Shown here: one piece after another, positions 5,977 through 6,823 of the stretch
How the letters are laid out: the number at the start of each line of letters is the position of its first letter
Position numbering within the stretch: the stretch's first letter is position 1
NCBI GenBank assembly: GCA_937859855.1
Contig: CALMAR010000476.1
Location: forward strand, 1-6,823
Origin: an uncultured Kineosporia sp.
GTDB lineage: Bacteria > Actinomycetota > Actinomycetes > Actinomycetales > Kineosporiaceae
Direction: 5' to 3'
Length of the DNA: 6,823 bases
Translations under genes and position numbers: made by a program
Notes under the pieces: model-generated
What the model saw: only the letters and a program-made list of their open reading frames with translations
Database searches by the model: none
What the model was told of the DNA's origin: nothing

Positions 5977-6753
5977 ATGGGCTACGACCTGAAGATGAAG
6001 GTCTGGCGCGGAGACGCCGGTGGGGGAGCCCTAACCGATTTCACGGTCGAGGTCTCCGAAGGCGAAGTGGTGCTGGACGCCTTGCACCGGGTGCAGGCCA
6101 CCCAGGCCGGCGACCTGGCGATCCGGTGGAACTGCAAGGCCGGCAAGTGCGGCTCCTGCAGCGCCGAGGTGAATGGCAGGCCCCGGCTGATGTGCATGAC
6201 CCGGTTGTCGGACTACCAGCCGGAGGAGACGATCACCGTCACCCCGATGCGGACGTTCCCGATCATCCGCGACCTGGTGACCGACGTGTCCTACAACTAT
6301 GAAAAGGCCAAGGAGCTGCCCTACGCGTCCCTGCCGCCACGGGATCCGGACGGCAAGCGCCGGATGGCGCAGATCGACGTCGAGCGGAGCCAGGAGTTCC
6401 GCAAGTGCATCGAGTGTTACCTGTGCCAGGACGTCTGCCATGTGGTGCGTGACCACGACGACAACAAGAAGGCTTTCGCCGGGCCGCGGTTCTTCCTGCG
6501 CTACGCCGAGCTGGACATGCACCCGCTGGACACCGAGGACCGGCGTGACTACTCCCAGCACGCAGCTGGTCTGGGCATGTGCAACATCACCAAGTGCTGT
6601 ACCGAGACCTGCCCCGAGAACATCAAGATCACCGACAATGCGATCATCCCGATGAAGGAACGGGTGGTGGACCGGCGCTACGACCCGCTGGTCTGGCTGG
6701 GCAACAAGATCGGGATCCGGAACAAGGACAACCAGGGCCGCACCGAGGTCTGA
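5977..6753 (+). CDS. sdhB: Succinate dehydrogenase iron-sulfur subunit
   Basis: A 258-residue electron-transfer subunit between the flavin of SdhA and the SdhC anchor. The N-terminal ferredoxin-like domain has the [2Fe-2S] ligands Cys53, Cys58, Cys61 and Cys73. The C-terminal domain has CIECYLCQDVC (Cys144, 147, 150, 154) and CNITKCCTETCP (Cys202, 208, 212, plus an extra Cys207). By family pattern, Cys144, 147, 150 and 212 bind [4Fe-4S], and Cys154, 202 and 208 bind [3Fe-4S]. The usual Pro after the fourth cysteine of the first group is His155. From memory, the mycobacterial Sdh1 protein Rv0247c has the same CHVV, so this looks like a trait of the type, not damage. The C-terminal stretch NAIIPMKERVVDRRYDPLVWLGNK (221-244) also resembles that protein. 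Length is normal (Rv0247c about 248 residues). Confidence 0.96.
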   Translation: MGYDLKMKVWRGDAGGGALTDFTVEVSEGEVVLDALHRVQATQAGDLAIRWNCKAGKCGSCSAEVNGRPRLMCMTRLSDYQPEETITVTPMRTFPIIRDLVTDVSYNYEKAKELPYASLPPRDPDGKRRMAQIDVERSQEFRKCIECYLCQDVCHVVRDHDDNKKAFAGPRFFLRYAELDMHPLDTEDRRDYSQHAAGLGMCNITKCCTETCPENIKITDNAIIPMKERVVDRRYDPLVWLGNKIGIRNKDNQGRTEV

Positions 6754-6760
6754 AGGAGGA
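6754..6760 (+). promoter_or_regulatory. Strong Shine-Dalgarno-like sequence directly after sdhB
   Basis: AGGAGGA follows the sdhB stop immediately. A ribosome site here would imply a further operon gene, but no ATG or GTG lies at a suitable distance. CTG (6768) and TTG (6772) are the only nearby possibilities, and both open frames reach the window edge. The sequence may be a remnant or chance. Confidence 0.3.
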
Positions 6761-6761
6761 C

Positions 6762-6804
6762 CCCGGGCTGGTTGGCCGCTACTGGCCCGGGCGAAGCGTC
6801 GCCC
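6762..6804 (+). terminator. Overlapping hairpins after sdhB, possible GC-rich terminator or attenuator
   Basis: The first hairpin pairs CCCGGGC (6762-6768) with GCCCGGG (6785-6791). Two G-U pairs and one G-C pair extend it to a 10-bp stem with a 10-nt loop. The second pairs GGGCGA (6789-6794) with TCGCCC (6799-6804) around the loop AGCG. They share bases 6789-6791, so they cannot both form fully. No U-tract follows. Actinobacterial terminators often lack one, so termination is plausible but unproven. Confidence 0.38.
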
Positions 6805-6823
6805 TCAGCGCGGGCGCATCACC

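Overview
The window is high-GC DNA with mostly G/C third codon positions, GTG as well as ATG starts, and clear GGAG-type ribosome sites. Together with the type of succinate dehydrogenase it encodes, this points to a chromosomal segment from an actinobacterium (Actinomycetota). I cannot name the genus. I see no insertion sequence, CRISPR array, tRNA, rRNA, integrase or other mobile feature.

Left part (1-2992): three accessory genes. A DHA2-type major facilitator drug/proton antiporter lies on the minus strand. It is nearly complete and runs off the left edge with only the tail of its C-terminus missing. A gap of about 320 bp carries a TetR-style inverted repeat close to the transporter start. 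Just before the next gene the gap also carries either a leaderless promoter or two tiny overlapping upstream reading frames. A dienelactone-hydrolase-family alpha/beta hydrolase follows on the plus strand. It converges on a minus-strand DUF2237 protein, with 23 bp between the two stop codons.

Right part (2993-6823): a gap of about 330 bp with a short tandem repeat, a GC hairpin and possible promoter/operator elements leads into sdhC-sdhA-sdhB. These are tightly packed (stop/start overlap, then a 1-nt gap) and should be one operon. They encode a succinate:quinone oxidoreductase of the mycobacterial Sdh1 kind, described in the literature as type F. The flavoprotein oxidises succinate, the iron-sulfur protein carries electrons through [2Fe-2S], [4Fe-4S] and [3Fe-4S] centres, and a single five-helix anchor passes them to quinone. 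The anchor has a Cys/His-rich motif that fits the membrane-embedded Rieske-type cluster reported for Mycobacterium smegmatis Sdh1. No separate sdhD is present. After sdhB there is a strong Shine-Dalgarno-like sequence and two overlapping hairpins, so the operon either ends here or continues under a hairpin into a gene outside the window.

Nothing here is convincingly a new system. The points most worth a second look are the Cys/His-rich SdhC anchor, the hairpin pair after sdhB, and the small overlapping frames before the hydrolase.
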